This document shows, piece after piece, positions 1-10,649 of a DNA stretch of 22,778 bases (position 1 is the first letter of the stretch; each line of letters begins with the position of its first letter). A program made the translations under genes and the position numbers. The stretch comes from Bolinopsis microptera (lineage: Eukaryota > Ctenophora > Tentaculata > Lobata > Bolinopsidae). The notes below the pieces were generated by a model. The model had not been told where the DNA came from, did not search any database, and saw only the letters and a program-made list of their open reading frames with translations. The DNA is taken from contig NW_026971885.1 of the NCBI RefSeq assembly GCF_026151205.1, forward strand, positions 1 through 22,778. The letters run 5' to 3'.

Positions 1-221
1 ATTATTTTAGGTTATATAATAACTAAATAAAAGGGGAAGAATTGAAAATGTTTTTTTGGAAATAAAAAATTAAACCCGGGAATGTTTTATCCTATCTAGG
101 TAATTTAAAAAATATTTTTTCGGAAAAACCTAAAACTGAAATGTTTTACATTGTAAAATCCCAAACCCGAAAATGTTTAACAAATTACATGGCCCTCAAC
201 AGATGTTGAGGGTGGCATTTC
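1..221. other. A/T-rich flank of the first minisatellite
   Basis: This is A/T-rich sequence without a usable open frame. Short phrases such as AATGTTTTA and AAAATGTTTAAC recur, suggesting a loose older repeat, but the copies are too diverged for me to set a period. It ends in a perfect hairpin listed separately. I see no promoter or gene here. Confidence 0.6.
193..212. repeat. Perfect 8-bp hairpin, 4-nt loop
   Basis: CCCTCAAC at 193-200 and GTTGAGGG at 205-212 are exact reverse complements around the loop AGAT. No T-run follows, so it does not look like a bacterial-type terminator. It lies about 10 bases before the minisatellite begins. Its role is unknown, and it could mark the boundary of an older element. 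Confidence 0.7.
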
Positions 222-1480
222 TAAACAAGGGTCAAGGGGGAAACACCCGCTAAGGGATATATTTTCCAAGAACATGGAAAAAAACAATGCTAGGTAAAAA
301 ATTTGGTAGAAACAAGGAGGAAACACTGGGGTAAGTTTATATTTTTAGACATGAGGAAACACTGCAAGTATTTAAATTTTAAAAACCCCTGAAGGAACAA
401 ATGCTTAGTTAAAAATTTTTAAAAAAACATGGAGGAAACACTGCTAGTTTTAAATTTTTTAAGAACATGGGGAAAAACACTGGCCCAGTTAAAATTAATT
501 TTAGAACATGGGAGGAGGAACACAACTGCTAGGTAAAAAAAATTTTTTTAGAACATGGAGGAAAACTTTCTTTGTTAATATTTTTGTAGAACATGGAGGA
601 ACACGCTAGGTTTTATTTTTTAGAAACATGGAGGAACACTGCTAATTATATTTTTGTAGAAAAATGGGAGGAAAACACTGCTAGGTATAATTTAAAGAAC
701 AAAAGGAGGAAAAACTGCTAGTTATATTTTGTAGAAATATGGAAAACACTGCCAGGTATTTTAAAAATTTATAAAAAACATGGAGGAAAAAAACTAGCTA
801 GTTAAAAATTTTATAGAACCATGGAGGAAACACTGGGAGTTTATAATTTTTTTAAAAACAATGGAGGGAAAACCTGCTAGGTAATATATTTTTGTAGAAC
901 AGGAGGAAAAACCTTGGCTAAAGGATATTTGTAGAAACAGGAGAAAACACTGCTAGGTAAATTTTTTACTAAATTTGGAAAAATGGAGGAAACCTGCCTT
1001 AGTTATATTTTAAGAAATATGGGGGGGAAAAACTGCTTAAATTTTAATTTCTAGAAACATGGGAAAACCTGGCAGGTATTTAAAATTTTTGAACATGGAG
1101 GAAACCTGCTAGGGATATAATATGTAAAAACAAAATTTGGGAGGAACAACTGCTAAGTTTTTATTTGTTAGAAAACATGGAGGAACCAAATGGGCTAGGG
1201 AATATTTTGTAGAACCCGGAGGAAAAAAAAAATGCAGTTTTTATAAATTTTGAGAAAAAATGAGGAAACACTGGCAGGTAATTAAATTTGTAAGAAACAT
1301 GGGGGGAAACACCTGGTAAAAAAATATAATTTTGTAGAACAAATGGAGGAACACTGCTAGGTAAAATAAATTTTTTATAAAAAACATGGAAGGAACACTG
1401 CTAAAGGGGGATATTTTTGTAAGAACAATGGAGGAAAACTTGCCCTAAATATATTTTTCCTAGAACATTGAAGGAAAACT
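222..1480. repeat. Minisatellite, about 31 units of ~36-40 bp
   Basis: A head-to-tail tandem array. The unit reads approximately GAACATGGAGGAAACACTGC followed by TAGGTATATTTTTGTA. Clear copies begin near 427, 591, 628, 1093, 1341 and 1385, with degenerate ones at both ends. The core ACATGGAGGAAACACTG is best kept, and the T/A-rich second half varies in length. Most differences between copies are A-, T- or G-run lengths and doubled bases, as expected from homopolymer sequencing errors on top of real divergence. The whole unit repeats, spacer part included, so it is a minisatellite and not a CRISPR array. No coding frame crosses it. Confidence 0.93.
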
Positions 1481-2240
1481 ATTTAATTCCCGGTAATGGG
1501 GGGTTTAAAAAGAGGTGGGGGTCCAACTTTAACAGCCACAAGCCCCCAAGGGTAGGAAAAATGATCCTATTTTCCTTTTTGCAATACTAACCACGTAACT
1601 CATGTGAAAAACATCAGTATTAAGTTTTCCCCCTCGTTGCCCTTCCCTAAAAAATGATATCCAGCCCCACTTTGTGGGATGCCCTCAATACTGGAAAAAT
1701 AAAATTATTCTCGTGACCTTTTTCTGTAATTTCCATCCTCCACCGTAAAAATCTTAAATTTAGTAGAAAAAACATTCCTGAATGGACCACCTTACTAACC
1801 CGAAATTAATGCCACAATTTTTTTGATTTTAAATTTTTAATTTTTTTAAAGCACCACATAACCATTAATGGGAACTACGGCTCCCATTTGCCAATAACCT
1901 AAATCTTTCCCCCCTGAATATGAAAACCCCCCGCAAAGTTTAACAAGGCCCCGCCCCAATTCTCCCTTGAATATGAATATTTAGTTAAAAATTTACCCCC
2001 GGGCCCTTTTTAAAGCTATAAAGAGAATCACTGTTACGCCCCGCGCAATAACCCCCCCCACCCAAATATGCCCCAATTTTTAAAATGGGCTGGTAAAAGG
2101 TTTTTTGGGCCCCAAACCCCCCTAAACCTTCCCAGCTTTTTAAACTCCTAACTTTAAATAATTCCATAATTTTCCCCTTTTGTAAAAACCTTTGCTGACC
2201 GCAAATATAATACGGCCAATACATCTAAATTACTACTCCC
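1481..2240. other. Unique intergenic sequence
   Basis: A/T-rich DNA with C-runs and no recognisable gene. A minus-strand open frame of 79 codons at 1985-2224 has low-complexity glycine-rich content (GLGGFG, LGGGG) arising from C-runs on the plus strand, so I do not call it. No promoter, RNA gene or repeat could be identified. Confidence 0.55.
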
Positions 2241-2680
2241 CCAACCTCCTCCCCCCTCCAGATCCCACACCTATTTAACCTCCCTCCTTCCTGGCTCACT
2301 TTCTTTAACATCCCCTTCTCTTGTAAACACTTCCCTGTAAGTTCCCCCGCGTGGGGTCCCACTACACAGTCCCCCTTCTCCTCCGGACAGGGCAATAGTT
2401 TTTCAATATTGCAAGTAAACCACCCAACCTGTTAGAAACACATCACCCCACGTGGGTACAGTAAACAATCACCCACGGATCACTGTCCCCCCCCGGTAAC
2501 GTCCCCCTCCCCCCCACCTTGCCTCGCATTTCCATCACATTCCCCAAGTCCTCCCCAACCTGATCTTATCTAGAATATATGCCCCCCCCCCCATTGCTAA
2601 CTACCTGTTTAAAACATAAACCGAGTCCACGTGGCGCCCCCCCTGCCCTGCATTCCCTATGGTCCCCTTGCTTCACGGCC
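2241..2680. other. C-rich, pyrimidine-biased stretch with CCACGTGG sites
   Basis: The plus strand is strongly C-rich, with several runs of 5-12 C, and has no open frame of note. It contains the palindromes CCCACGTGGG at 2447-2456 and CCACGTGG at 2627-2634, plus a related CGCGTGGGG near 2349. These match the E-box/G-box core CACGTG bound by bHLH or bZIP factors in eukaryotes. Without a neighbouring gene a regulatory role is only a possibility. Confidence 0.5.
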
Positions 2681-3423
2681 TTCTGCCACCTGAATTTGGT
2701 TTCTCAGAGACGTTTAGGTGGTCTGAATTCCAGAGTACAGTAAACATATAGGTGTCCCATAATTTTGTGATATTGGCACGGTCCCTAGAAATTATTCAGC
2801 AAGATTAGGATCCCCGATCTATTGGATTGGAATTTGTTAGATATTTTGTAGATATCATCAGCAGTGTGTAAGCGTTATGTGTAAATGAGTTGCAAGTTAA
2901 AAACCAAATATGGGAAAACCTTGGAAAGGAGTTTAACCCTGAAATTCGACGAAAAAAATAATTTCCCCTGTAAAAGTAAGTAAATTAAAAATAATGGTGG
3001 GATTCGGGTTTTTTCCCCCAAATTATTGGAAAATTATGTCCCGTTAAATTCTTATTTGTTTACTTTTTCTGTTTTTCTAATTGTAAAAACCTGGTGTCCT
3101 GTCCCATTAAAAATCCCAATTCAGTGGCAAAAAAACTTTTCCTTTTTTTTGTAAAAAACTTCTCATTTTTTTTTTCCTCTTCCCTTAACCTCGGGAAATT
3201 TTTCCCTTCTCTTTAATGGGGCAAGTTTAAAAGGCGGCCCAAAAGTCAAGCGTGAAGAAGAGTTCTGTCGAACCAATAAGTTTACGAGGGAACCCGAAGG
3301 AACCGGTAAAAATGCAAAAAACCTAAAAGGGAACTATAATCGGCTTGGGCAGTAACCACATAGCGGAGAAAAACCGAGCTTACTAACTGAAAAACAATTC
3401 CAACCAATGTGGAGTTTTTTCTT
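2681..3423. other. Unique intergenic sequence
   Basis: Mixed-composition DNA without a stop-free frame longer than about 60 codons. The piece 2690-2890 has fewer homopolymers than its surroundings and reads as ordinary unique sequence. I could not identify a gene, RNA or repeat in it. Confidence 0.5.
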
Positions 3424-3950
3424 TCCATTTTATTTAAGATAATAACTGTAAAATTTTTTAATGCAGGTGATTTTATTTTTTACAATATCCTTGTTAATTC
3501 CATGTAATAACAGGGGCGGTTAAAAATCCTTTTGTTAAGAAATGGTCCCACTGTTTCCCACACCGTAATAGAATCGTTTTTGTTGGGGGAAACCCGTCCG
3601 TTGTTTATTTTAAACAAATCATGTAAGTTGAAAAAATATGAAGGAGGATGTTATCCCCGGAATAACATCCTATCCACAAGTTTTCACAAACGGAAAACCA
3701 AAAATGGCGGAATTTCTCACCATAAAGTGGTTGTTTAAAAAATTTGGTGGTGAAAAACTGCCGACCCAAATTTAACCCCCTTCCTCCCAATCCCCAAAAT
3801 ATAACGACCCTCAAAAATTCCATCAATTCATGATAATACTGTTATAACATTTAGAAGTTAGAAACTCCTACTTACTCCATTCCCCACTCCTCACTTCCCT
3901 CTCACAGTAACTACGTAAAAAATAAAATTTTAATTGTCAGCCCCCCCCAC
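3424..3950. repeat. Tandem module, copy A
   Basis: First copy of a diverged direct duplication. Shared landmarks occur in the same order in copy B: TTTATTTAAGATAATAA near 3429 (3961 in B), GGTGATTTATTTTACA-like near 3467 (4010), an (A)ACAGGGGCG/ACAAGGGCG phrase at 3510 (4350), CTTTTGTTAAGA (3529, 4371), ACCGTAATAGAATCGTTTTTGT (3562, 4400), AACAAATCATGTAA (3614, 4447), GAGGATGTT (3644, 4478), TTTTCACAA (3680, 4518), a C-rich block and a terminal TCAGCCCCCCCC tract (3938, 4794). Copy A is about 530 bp and lacks the roughly 320 bp present in B at 4016-4345. No protein-coding potential is evident. It could be part of an unclassified transposable element or a segmental tandem duplication. Confidence 0.8.
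3645..3671. repeat. Perfect 10-bp hairpin inside copy A
   Basis: AGGATGTTAT at 3645-3654 and ATAACATCCT at 3662-3671 are exact reverse complements around a 7-nt loop. Copy B keeps a degraded equivalent at 4479-4506 (AGGATGTTT facing AAAATCCCCT). The hairpin therefore belongs to the duplicated module rather than arising by chance in one copy. Confidence 0.75.
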
Positions 3951-3954
3951 GCCC

Positions 3955-4815
3955 AATCATTTATTTTAAGATAATAAACTTTGTGTAATTTTTATGCGGC
4001 GGTGATTTATTTTACAAGGAAAATATAAGTTAACTGATATGAAAATTACCAGTACCGCTGCGCTTTGAAGCTTGTAGGAAGATTTTTTGGAGTTTTTGGG
4101 TATACTTTTTTTGGAAGACTTTTTCCAACCGCCCCTTGATTGGCAAAAAGAGTTGCCGCCTTTTTTTTGGGTTCCTTGGATTGGCAAAAAAAATAACGGG
4201 TCCTTTTTAAAACCCTGGAATTATCCTAAAATTAAGTGTACACCCGCCAAAAGTACAATAGGTTTTAAGTTTTTTTTTTTTGGGGAAGGTGGTGAAAAAT
4301 TTAAAATTTTTAACCCAAAAATCTCCGCGGGGAATTCCAATGAAATGAAAAATTAAAACAAGGGCGTTCCCTTTTGTTAAAGATGTCATTGTTTTCACAA
4401 CCGTTAATAGTTTTTCGTTTTTGTGAGCCCCCTTTGTGGTTTAAAAACAAATCAATGTAATGTTGAGAAAATAAGAAGAGGATGTTTAAACGCGATAAAA
4501 TCCCCTATCACAAAGTTTTTTCACAACGGTAACAAAATGCCGAAATGGTTTTATCACCAGAAATTGGGCAATAAATCATTTGGAAATTGGTAAAAAGTTG
4601 AGAAATTTTTTTCCCGGGGGTGCGCAAATTATATCCCTTTCCCCCTTCCCCCTTCTACACTCCAACAATATCGTCCCCCCCTTCCCCCCAAAATTATTAC
4701 TGTAATTAACATTAGGAACCCAACCCTTACCCCCCCATACACCACTCCAACTTCCCCCCGCAACAGGGTTTTCTTCAAACTTACTTCAAATTTTCAGCCC
4801 CCCCCGCCCCCCCCA
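3955..4815. repeat. Tandem module, copy B, with ~320-bp insertion
   Basis: Second copy of the module, in direct orientation and immediately after copy A. The left 60 bases match 3424-3490. Homology is then interrupted at about 4016-4345 and resumes with ACAAGGGCG near 4350, running to the C-rich end at about 4815. The interrupting segment has its own short duplication: CCTTGATTGGCAAAAAG at 4134 and CCTTGGATTGGCAAAAA at 4174, about 40 bp apart. It is unclear whether B gained the segment or A lost it. An open frame at 4087-4356 lies almost wholly in this segment and looks like translated low-complexity DNA. Confidence 0.78.
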
Positions 4816-5222
4816 CCACCAAACATATTCACCCGGTTCCTAAAAAAATGGAAAACCACCCTGAAATAACCATCTGTATCCAAACCCCCCGCAATTGAAG
4901 GTTATTTTTCCCCCCCCCTTTCCCCCCCTTGTAAGTGGGCCTCAAGTAAATAAAGGGCGCTAAATTTTGATCCAAAACTACTTAACCAGGTAACCATGTT
5001 TTAAATTACAATATGTTTAAAATTGCCCGACAAGCGTTTCTCAAGTTTAGGGAATGAAGAGAAAGTGGGTTTTGTCCTTCATTTCCTATTGCCAATAAAA
5101 CTACCCCAATTTCCCCTCATAGCAAAGGCACTGGAAACGTTGCTTTGTTCTCCTTTGGGTTTTGCAACATTTTCCTTTTTAATTGGAAGCAACGTGGTTT
5201 CAAAACATCAGGAAATAATTTG
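4816..5222. other. Unique sequence with C-runs
   Basis: This stretch follows the duplicated module. A third module copy was looked for and not found. The plus-strand open frame beginning at 5023 runs across the poly-C tract, giving a proline run. Its first 65 residues match nothing I recognise, so no gene is called. Confidence 0.5.
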
Positions 5223-5266
5223 CCCCCCCCCCCCCCCCCCCCACCCCCCCCGGGCGGCCCGGGCCC
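5223..5266. repeat. Poly-C tract and GC palindrome
   Basis: A run of 20 C at 5223-5242, one A, then 8 C, leading straight into the perfect inverted repeat CCCGGGC-G-GCCCGGG at 5249-5263 and another C-run. The exact run lengths are unreliable in data of this type. The minus strand would be poly-G, prone to quadruplex formation and polymerase slippage. Confidence 0.75.
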
Positions 5267-7500
5267 CCCCCCCTGTGGAGGTTTGGGGTTTCCCCCCTCT
5301 GCCCTTCCTCCTTCGTATGCAAAGCCCCTGCCCCAGATCCCCATGCTGGTTTTTCCATATCCCCACCTATGATCGCAATTTAAAAGCCTTGAATTGATTT
5401 TTAAAATGAAATTTGCCCCACGAATTTCATTCCGCCAACCTGCCCCAGTAGTAGTAAAAAATGGAAAACGTTAATGTTGTAGGATCTAACCAAACTGTTG
5501 TAAGGTCCCCCCTCTCCCTTTACCCCCCTCAAATTCAGGCCCCGGGTGGATTCTGTTTTTTTTCCCCACCTCACACTCCACCAAGCGCTTCGTTTTTTTT
5601 AACACAGAAAAACTGAGGTTCTCCCCGGGTAGGGAGGGTAAAGATTTGATGGGGGGGGGTTGCGGGCGTAAAGGGTGTGGTAAAATATCATGCGAGAACA
5701 TTGGAGGATGTGTGGTCACACTAGTACATATTGGGGGGCGACTCACATACAATGAAAGGTCCCTCCCAACGTGGAAAAATGGTTGGCCGGGAAAATAAGG
5801 GTGGGTATAGAGGATTTCCGGAGTTTAACCAAAAGGTCATCAAAGTGTGTTGGAAGTATTATGAGCTTTAGAAATAGTGGGTGTGAGTTTTGTTGTTAAT
5901 GTGAGGGGGCTTTTCCCAATGTATAACGGGGAATTCCGTTGCCCCCTTGTGTAAAAATTATCCGAGCGTTAGTTTCCCCCCCATGCCAAAAAAACACAAT
6001 ACGAATTTCAGTTAACGTTTCCTTAAGGAATGTATTATCAGTAACGCAGCGGGCGGGCGGGGTTGGATGGTTTCATTCAATTTTTTGTTACCCCAATAAT
6101 GCGAGAATTGGCCTTAATTTGAAATTGGATTAAAACAAACTTAATTACCAATTTGCTTTTTTTGTTAATGTACCCCAAATTTGCCCTAAAATTGGAAAAC
6201 ACCTTTTTTTTTGGATCGTTTTTTTTTTTAAGCTAAATGTGCCGCTTAGGAATTTAAACAAATTCCAATTTTGTTCCGAATTTTTTCTAACGAAACGGTT
6301 TCTTACCTGAAAAAAAAGCAACGTAATACAACGACGAATAAGTTGTTTTTATCCTAAAAAGTTTTAACTTTTTTGAGATTTGGTACACCAAAACTTAAAG
6401 AAAGGACCATCCCCCCCCAAATGAACAAGTTTTTGGTAGTTTTTTGAGATGGTCCCCCTTGTTGTTTTTTTCTTACGTTTAAAATTTTTTGTTTCAGAGA
6501 CTAAGCCCCCCGGTCCGGGATTGCACCGAATGAAAGGCCAATACAGGAGGACTGCAAAAAGAATACCGAAACCCCTTAAATGGAGAAGGAAAAAAAATCA
6601 AAAACCCCATAAAAAAAGAAACCAAACTACAGAAGGTAATTATAGTTTTGAAAGCAATTTTTCCCTTTGTTCTTGGATCCTACTGTATTTGTTTTTGGCT
6701 GAAATAAATTGCAAAATTTGCCGTTTTTTTTTATTTATAACTTTTTTCTTTTTGTTCCCGCTTTAACATTGTGGGTTGGAGCCCTCAAAATAATTGGTTT
6801 TATGAAAATCTAAACAGCACCAAATCCCCCCCCTCAGAAAGGACTTACTTTTAAACAGGCGCAAGATTTTTCCGATGGTACGCCAAAGAACGTAAAAATA
6901 AATCTAAAAAATGAAACATTAAAAGTCCGCTCAGGAAAACAGGCCACTCAGAGAAACACTTGAAACCGGACACAGCTTTCGGAAGCCGAACCTCCTCCAC
7001 CAATTTTTCAAAAGTAGCCAATAAAGTCCCCCTCCGATTCCCCCAACTAGCAAAAGTGATAAAAGGGGTAAGAAAAAATCTTTTTTTTTCACTTAATTTA
7101 GAATTTTCCCTGCCTTAAAATGGCTTGGGGTATCAGTTTTAAAGATTATTAATGGCAGTGAAGTAAAGGCCCTTTAATAAAAAGTGGGAATTTTTTTATT
7201 CAGTACTGAGGGAAAATTATTGATTGTAAAAATTTTAATTATCCCCATTTTGTTTATACAGAATAATTAATTCAAGTAACTAATATTAGTACCTACTACT
7301 ACTAGTATTTTCATGTACTCTTTTCAAAATTTTTTTAGATAGAAGTTTTTTATAGTTAAATAAAATCATAACCCAATGTTTTTTCAGAATCAAGGTGTTT
7401 TTTGCAAAGTCCCTTTCCTGTTTGAAACCAAGTACAAACTAAGGAGGGGAATTATAACCATAAGAGCCGAATAGATTTTTGTAATTATTTTTTTCCAACG
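5267..7500. other. Unique intergenic sequence
   Basis: Over 2 kb of A/T-biased DNA with many T- and A-runs and scattered short C-runs. The longest frames (minus 5486-5752, plus 6449-6766) are 88 and 105 codons. They end in low-complexity lysine/arginine or phenylalanine/leucine tracts translated from homopolymers, and I recognise no domain. A perfect 12-bp palindrome, ACTAATATTAGT, lies at 7279-7290, followed by a short ACT microsatellite at 7292-7303. No RNA gene, promoter or mobile element could be supported. Confidence 0.5.
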
Positions 7501-9790
7501 GGAAATAAAGGTTCCCAGATGGGAATAAAATCTCTATCACCCACTCCTTCAACAACATCAATCTCCACTTTCCCTCTTCCGCCCCCTACATACCCCGGCT
7601 ACCGGGTACAAGCCCAGGTAAAAACGACACCCCATCACCAACAGAAAAAAAACACAAAAACCCTGGTCCCCAACATTCCGAACCTCCGCCACCCTCTCCC
7701 CAGCCGCCAAGTACCCCGTCCACCTTACCACTACTTCCTCCCCGGGTTAAGGTCAAGCTTTACTACTAGTGAATAGGAGAAAGCTAGAAAGAAGGCCCTC
7801 ATCGGATTTCGTACAGGAGGTTTCAATAAAAGCAAGGGAAGATCCCGCACGAAGCAGACGCTTCCGAGAGTGACATTGGAAAGGAGCTTGAACCTTCGAA
7901 GCCTGGAAGCGAGGTAACGGTCAGAGCTACATTCCCCCAGGAATTGAAGAGCATTTCAACTTAGTACTAGCTATCGTGTTCTTGAGGTAAATGAAAAACC
8001 CCTCTGCTGGCCTGAAAAGCTGTTGGAGGAGAAGGCAAGATGGAAGTCGAGACCGAAATGTAATCAAAGTAAAGAACCCTTTGACGAAAGAGGAAAAGTA
8101 AACCATATTTGCAGAAAAAAAAGAAAAAAGATAGAGAAAAAACAAAACCTCACTCCTGAACAGTCCCCCCCCATGCTATGCTTGAGGAACAAAGTACTTC
8201 GCTGAATCAAACCAAAAGACCCTTCTCCCTCAGGAAAGATCGACCGAACTTGCCAGAAAGATCTGACGTTTGTGAACCCTATCCCTCAGTAATAGAATTG
8301 TGGTTCCCAAACCAACCAAAAGCACGGCAAATTTCTGAAAATGTTTAGAGGGAACCTACCGTTTACCAAGGTTTATTGTGGTTTTTCGATCAACTCTGGT
8401 TCAGCCCTCCTTGAAATCCGATAAAACAATGCAAAGTCCCGTTTTAACGGGCCGCCGGCGAAGTGCCCATCACCTTCCAGTCCCTCCCCTCATTCTGTGT
8501 TTGTATGGTCCCAACAATGGGCAACTAATGCCCATGAAAACCCAAATAGTTGGACCGAACCTCCCCCTCGCTCAACAAACCCTAAAGTTGTGAAATTTAC
8601 AACCTGAAAGCAGTAAAATAAGTCCCCTGCACCCACCGCCTGAAGGCTTGGTAGAAAGGGGGAACCTGGGCCAAAAACTACCCCCCCGGCTCGCCATAGT
8701 TCCCCTTTCAAACAACAAAGATATTGAACCACTCTACACCGCCCGAGACAGCCTTGGCCTCCCGCGCATCAACCAAATGCTTGGTGAACAACAATCTTAA
8801 AAAAGAAAGACCCCTGACCCTAAAACCAGCCAAAATGGGAACGAACAACAAACGCCTGGACAACCCGTTTTTTTTTCCCTTGCACCCTCGCCAAACCCTC
8901 AAACCCCCCGTTCCATTTTCAACAAGAACCTGACGTCCCTGTACCAGAACAACTCCTTGACCACCACAAGGTCCCAGCCAAAACGACCTGGGCCCTCAAA
9001 AGCTCTACAAAGGAAACGAGTCCCCCCTGTTGGAAGCCACCCCTCACGCCAAAAAAAAACGTAAAAAACTTTTGCCCCCCGCCGAAGCAAATGCCCCCCT
9101 CCTCCCACCACTTTATGCGCACACATAAATGGCACGAACCAAATCAAAATCCACCTTCTCCACCTCCCAAGCTCTACTCCTGCCCGTCCCCCTCGCCTCA
9201 GTCCCCCAGAGCCCTCACAATCAAACCCGCAACCCTTCCTCAAGCTTGCGTATGAGTACAAAGAAAAAGCAAACACAACCTGCCCCCTTCCGCCCCAAGG
9301 TTTCTCGAGGACTCCCCCCTGATGAAAAAACAGTAGAAAAACAATGGTTTTTTTATAAGCGGTCCCTGGTACTACAGACTGGCAATAGGCTTTGCAAAAA
9401 AAAAACGCCCCCGGGCCCCAGCCCAATGGTACAGAACCCTCCCTCCGTAAATCTGGGTCCTGGTACCTAATTTTTTCCCCACAATGAAAAGACCTGCAAA
9501 CAGCGGGTTTTGATAGAGAAAAAAGGGACCCTTAAAACTTGGCAAGTGAGGGGCCGCCGCAAGGTGGTTGGTGCCGCGCTCTTACTGGTGCCACCGATGC
9601 GATAGGTTGTAGTGGTGGGCCCCGTTTTTAAAATATGCAGGTAGGCTGGGAGGACGGGTAGAAAGGGGGACGCCCCAATGTTTCGCGATCTGTGATGACA
9701 CCAGTTCACGGGGGGGGCAGAGGAAAAACTTGCCACCCCGGGGTAACGCTTTGCTCTAAGTAAACCGGGGCACCCTCCCTGCAACCAGGG
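7500..9790 (+). other. C-rich island with fragmentary plus-strand frames (possible decayed coding DNA)
   Basis: Composition changes here. The plus strand becomes C- and A-rich, long T-runs nearly vanish, and stop-free stretches recur on the plus strand in different frames: 7519-7776, 7948-8205, 8378-8593, 8724-8933 and 9129-9470. The conceptual products are hydrophilic and rich in Pro, Ser, Lys and Arg; the second ends in a lysine-rich segment near 8113-8145. I see no zinc knuckle, protease, polymerase or other named motif. Minus-strand frames overlap much of the same DNA (8899-9426 is 175 codons), which argues that low stop density comes from base composition. It could be a frameshifted exon or gag-like pseudogene, or simply C-rich intergenic DNA. 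The second is somewhat more likely. Confidence 0.3.
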
Positions 9791-10640
9791 TCAGTCTTGG
9801 GTTTTTTTTGACGGAAAAATGGCCCGCCCACATAAGTTATTTTATTTCTAACAAATATCTTTCAGAACAAACCAACTTTTTTGGCGCCGCTCCAAAAATA
9901 GTGGTGGATTTTACCTAAATTTTCAAATGCCCTTGCCGTTTAAAAATTAATCAAATCTGTTTTTATAAAAAAATGTTTAAGAAAAATCTTTTGGCATTTG
10001 GGTGGGACAAACCTCGGCCCAAATAAATAAACAAAAAGGCGTACTGCAAAGGGCCCCCGTACAGTTGGCACTTGCACCAAACCAATCCCAGACCCGGACC
10101 AACAAAAACACCAAAAATGAAACCATGTTCTCCCCCTAATTGGTTACCGGGCTCCTTTGAGCCTTGTTATATTGAGTACCGTAGTTTTTTCCCCCTACCT
10201 GAAAAAAACCTAATTAAAAATCATAAAAACTGATTTCGTCCTATTTTTCCCTTGGTTCGATGTCTTTTTTTTTTCCATCAATGCCCATGGATGATACGAA
10301 CACTTACAATTATTTTGCAAAGTCATTTCGCCACGAGCTTTTCCGTGGTTTTCCCTAGCCCCAATACCAAAAACGTACATAAAAAAAACTTTTAACCTAC
10401 ATCCCTAGAATGCTCCCCATTGAACATCTCAAATACAATGAAAACTTTCCAATGTATACTCAAATACGCCCCCCCCCTTGCCTTCCTTTCTCACTATTTC
10501 CAATCTTGAAGAAAATATCACTTATTCAAACAAATCCAACACACTCAAAAATCAAATATATTCACGTATTTTTTGCTGGGAATGTAAATGACCCTTTGTT
10601 TTTCCCCTAGCCAAAGGAAACTGTTTCCCCTAGCAAACTG
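9791..10640. other. A/T-rich intergenic sequence
   Basis: No open frame of note and no RNA gene. A GGTTCGATGTC phrase at 10254 resembles a tRNA T-arm but has no tRNA body around it. Nothing further could be identified. Confidence 0.5.
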
Positions 10641-10649
10641 GAAAACCCC

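Noticed and set aside
222-1480. Regularly spaced repeats that could suggest a CRISPR array
   Set aside because: The parts between the conserved cores are also repeated rather than unique spacers, there are no cas-like genes, and the DNA looks eukaryotic.
5023-5397. Plus-strand frame of 124 codons
   Set aside because: It crosses a 20-base C-run whose length is unreliable, giving a proline block. Neither flank matches a family I recognise.
8899-9426. Minus-strand open frame of 175 codons
   Set aside because: Its Gly/Phe/Trp/Arg-rich product reflects C-rich plus-strand composition. Several other frames overlap it and no motif is recognisable.
10254-10264. GGTTCGATGTC resembling a tRNA T-arm followed by a T-run
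   Set aside because: No acceptor stem, D-arm or anticodon arm can be found upstream.
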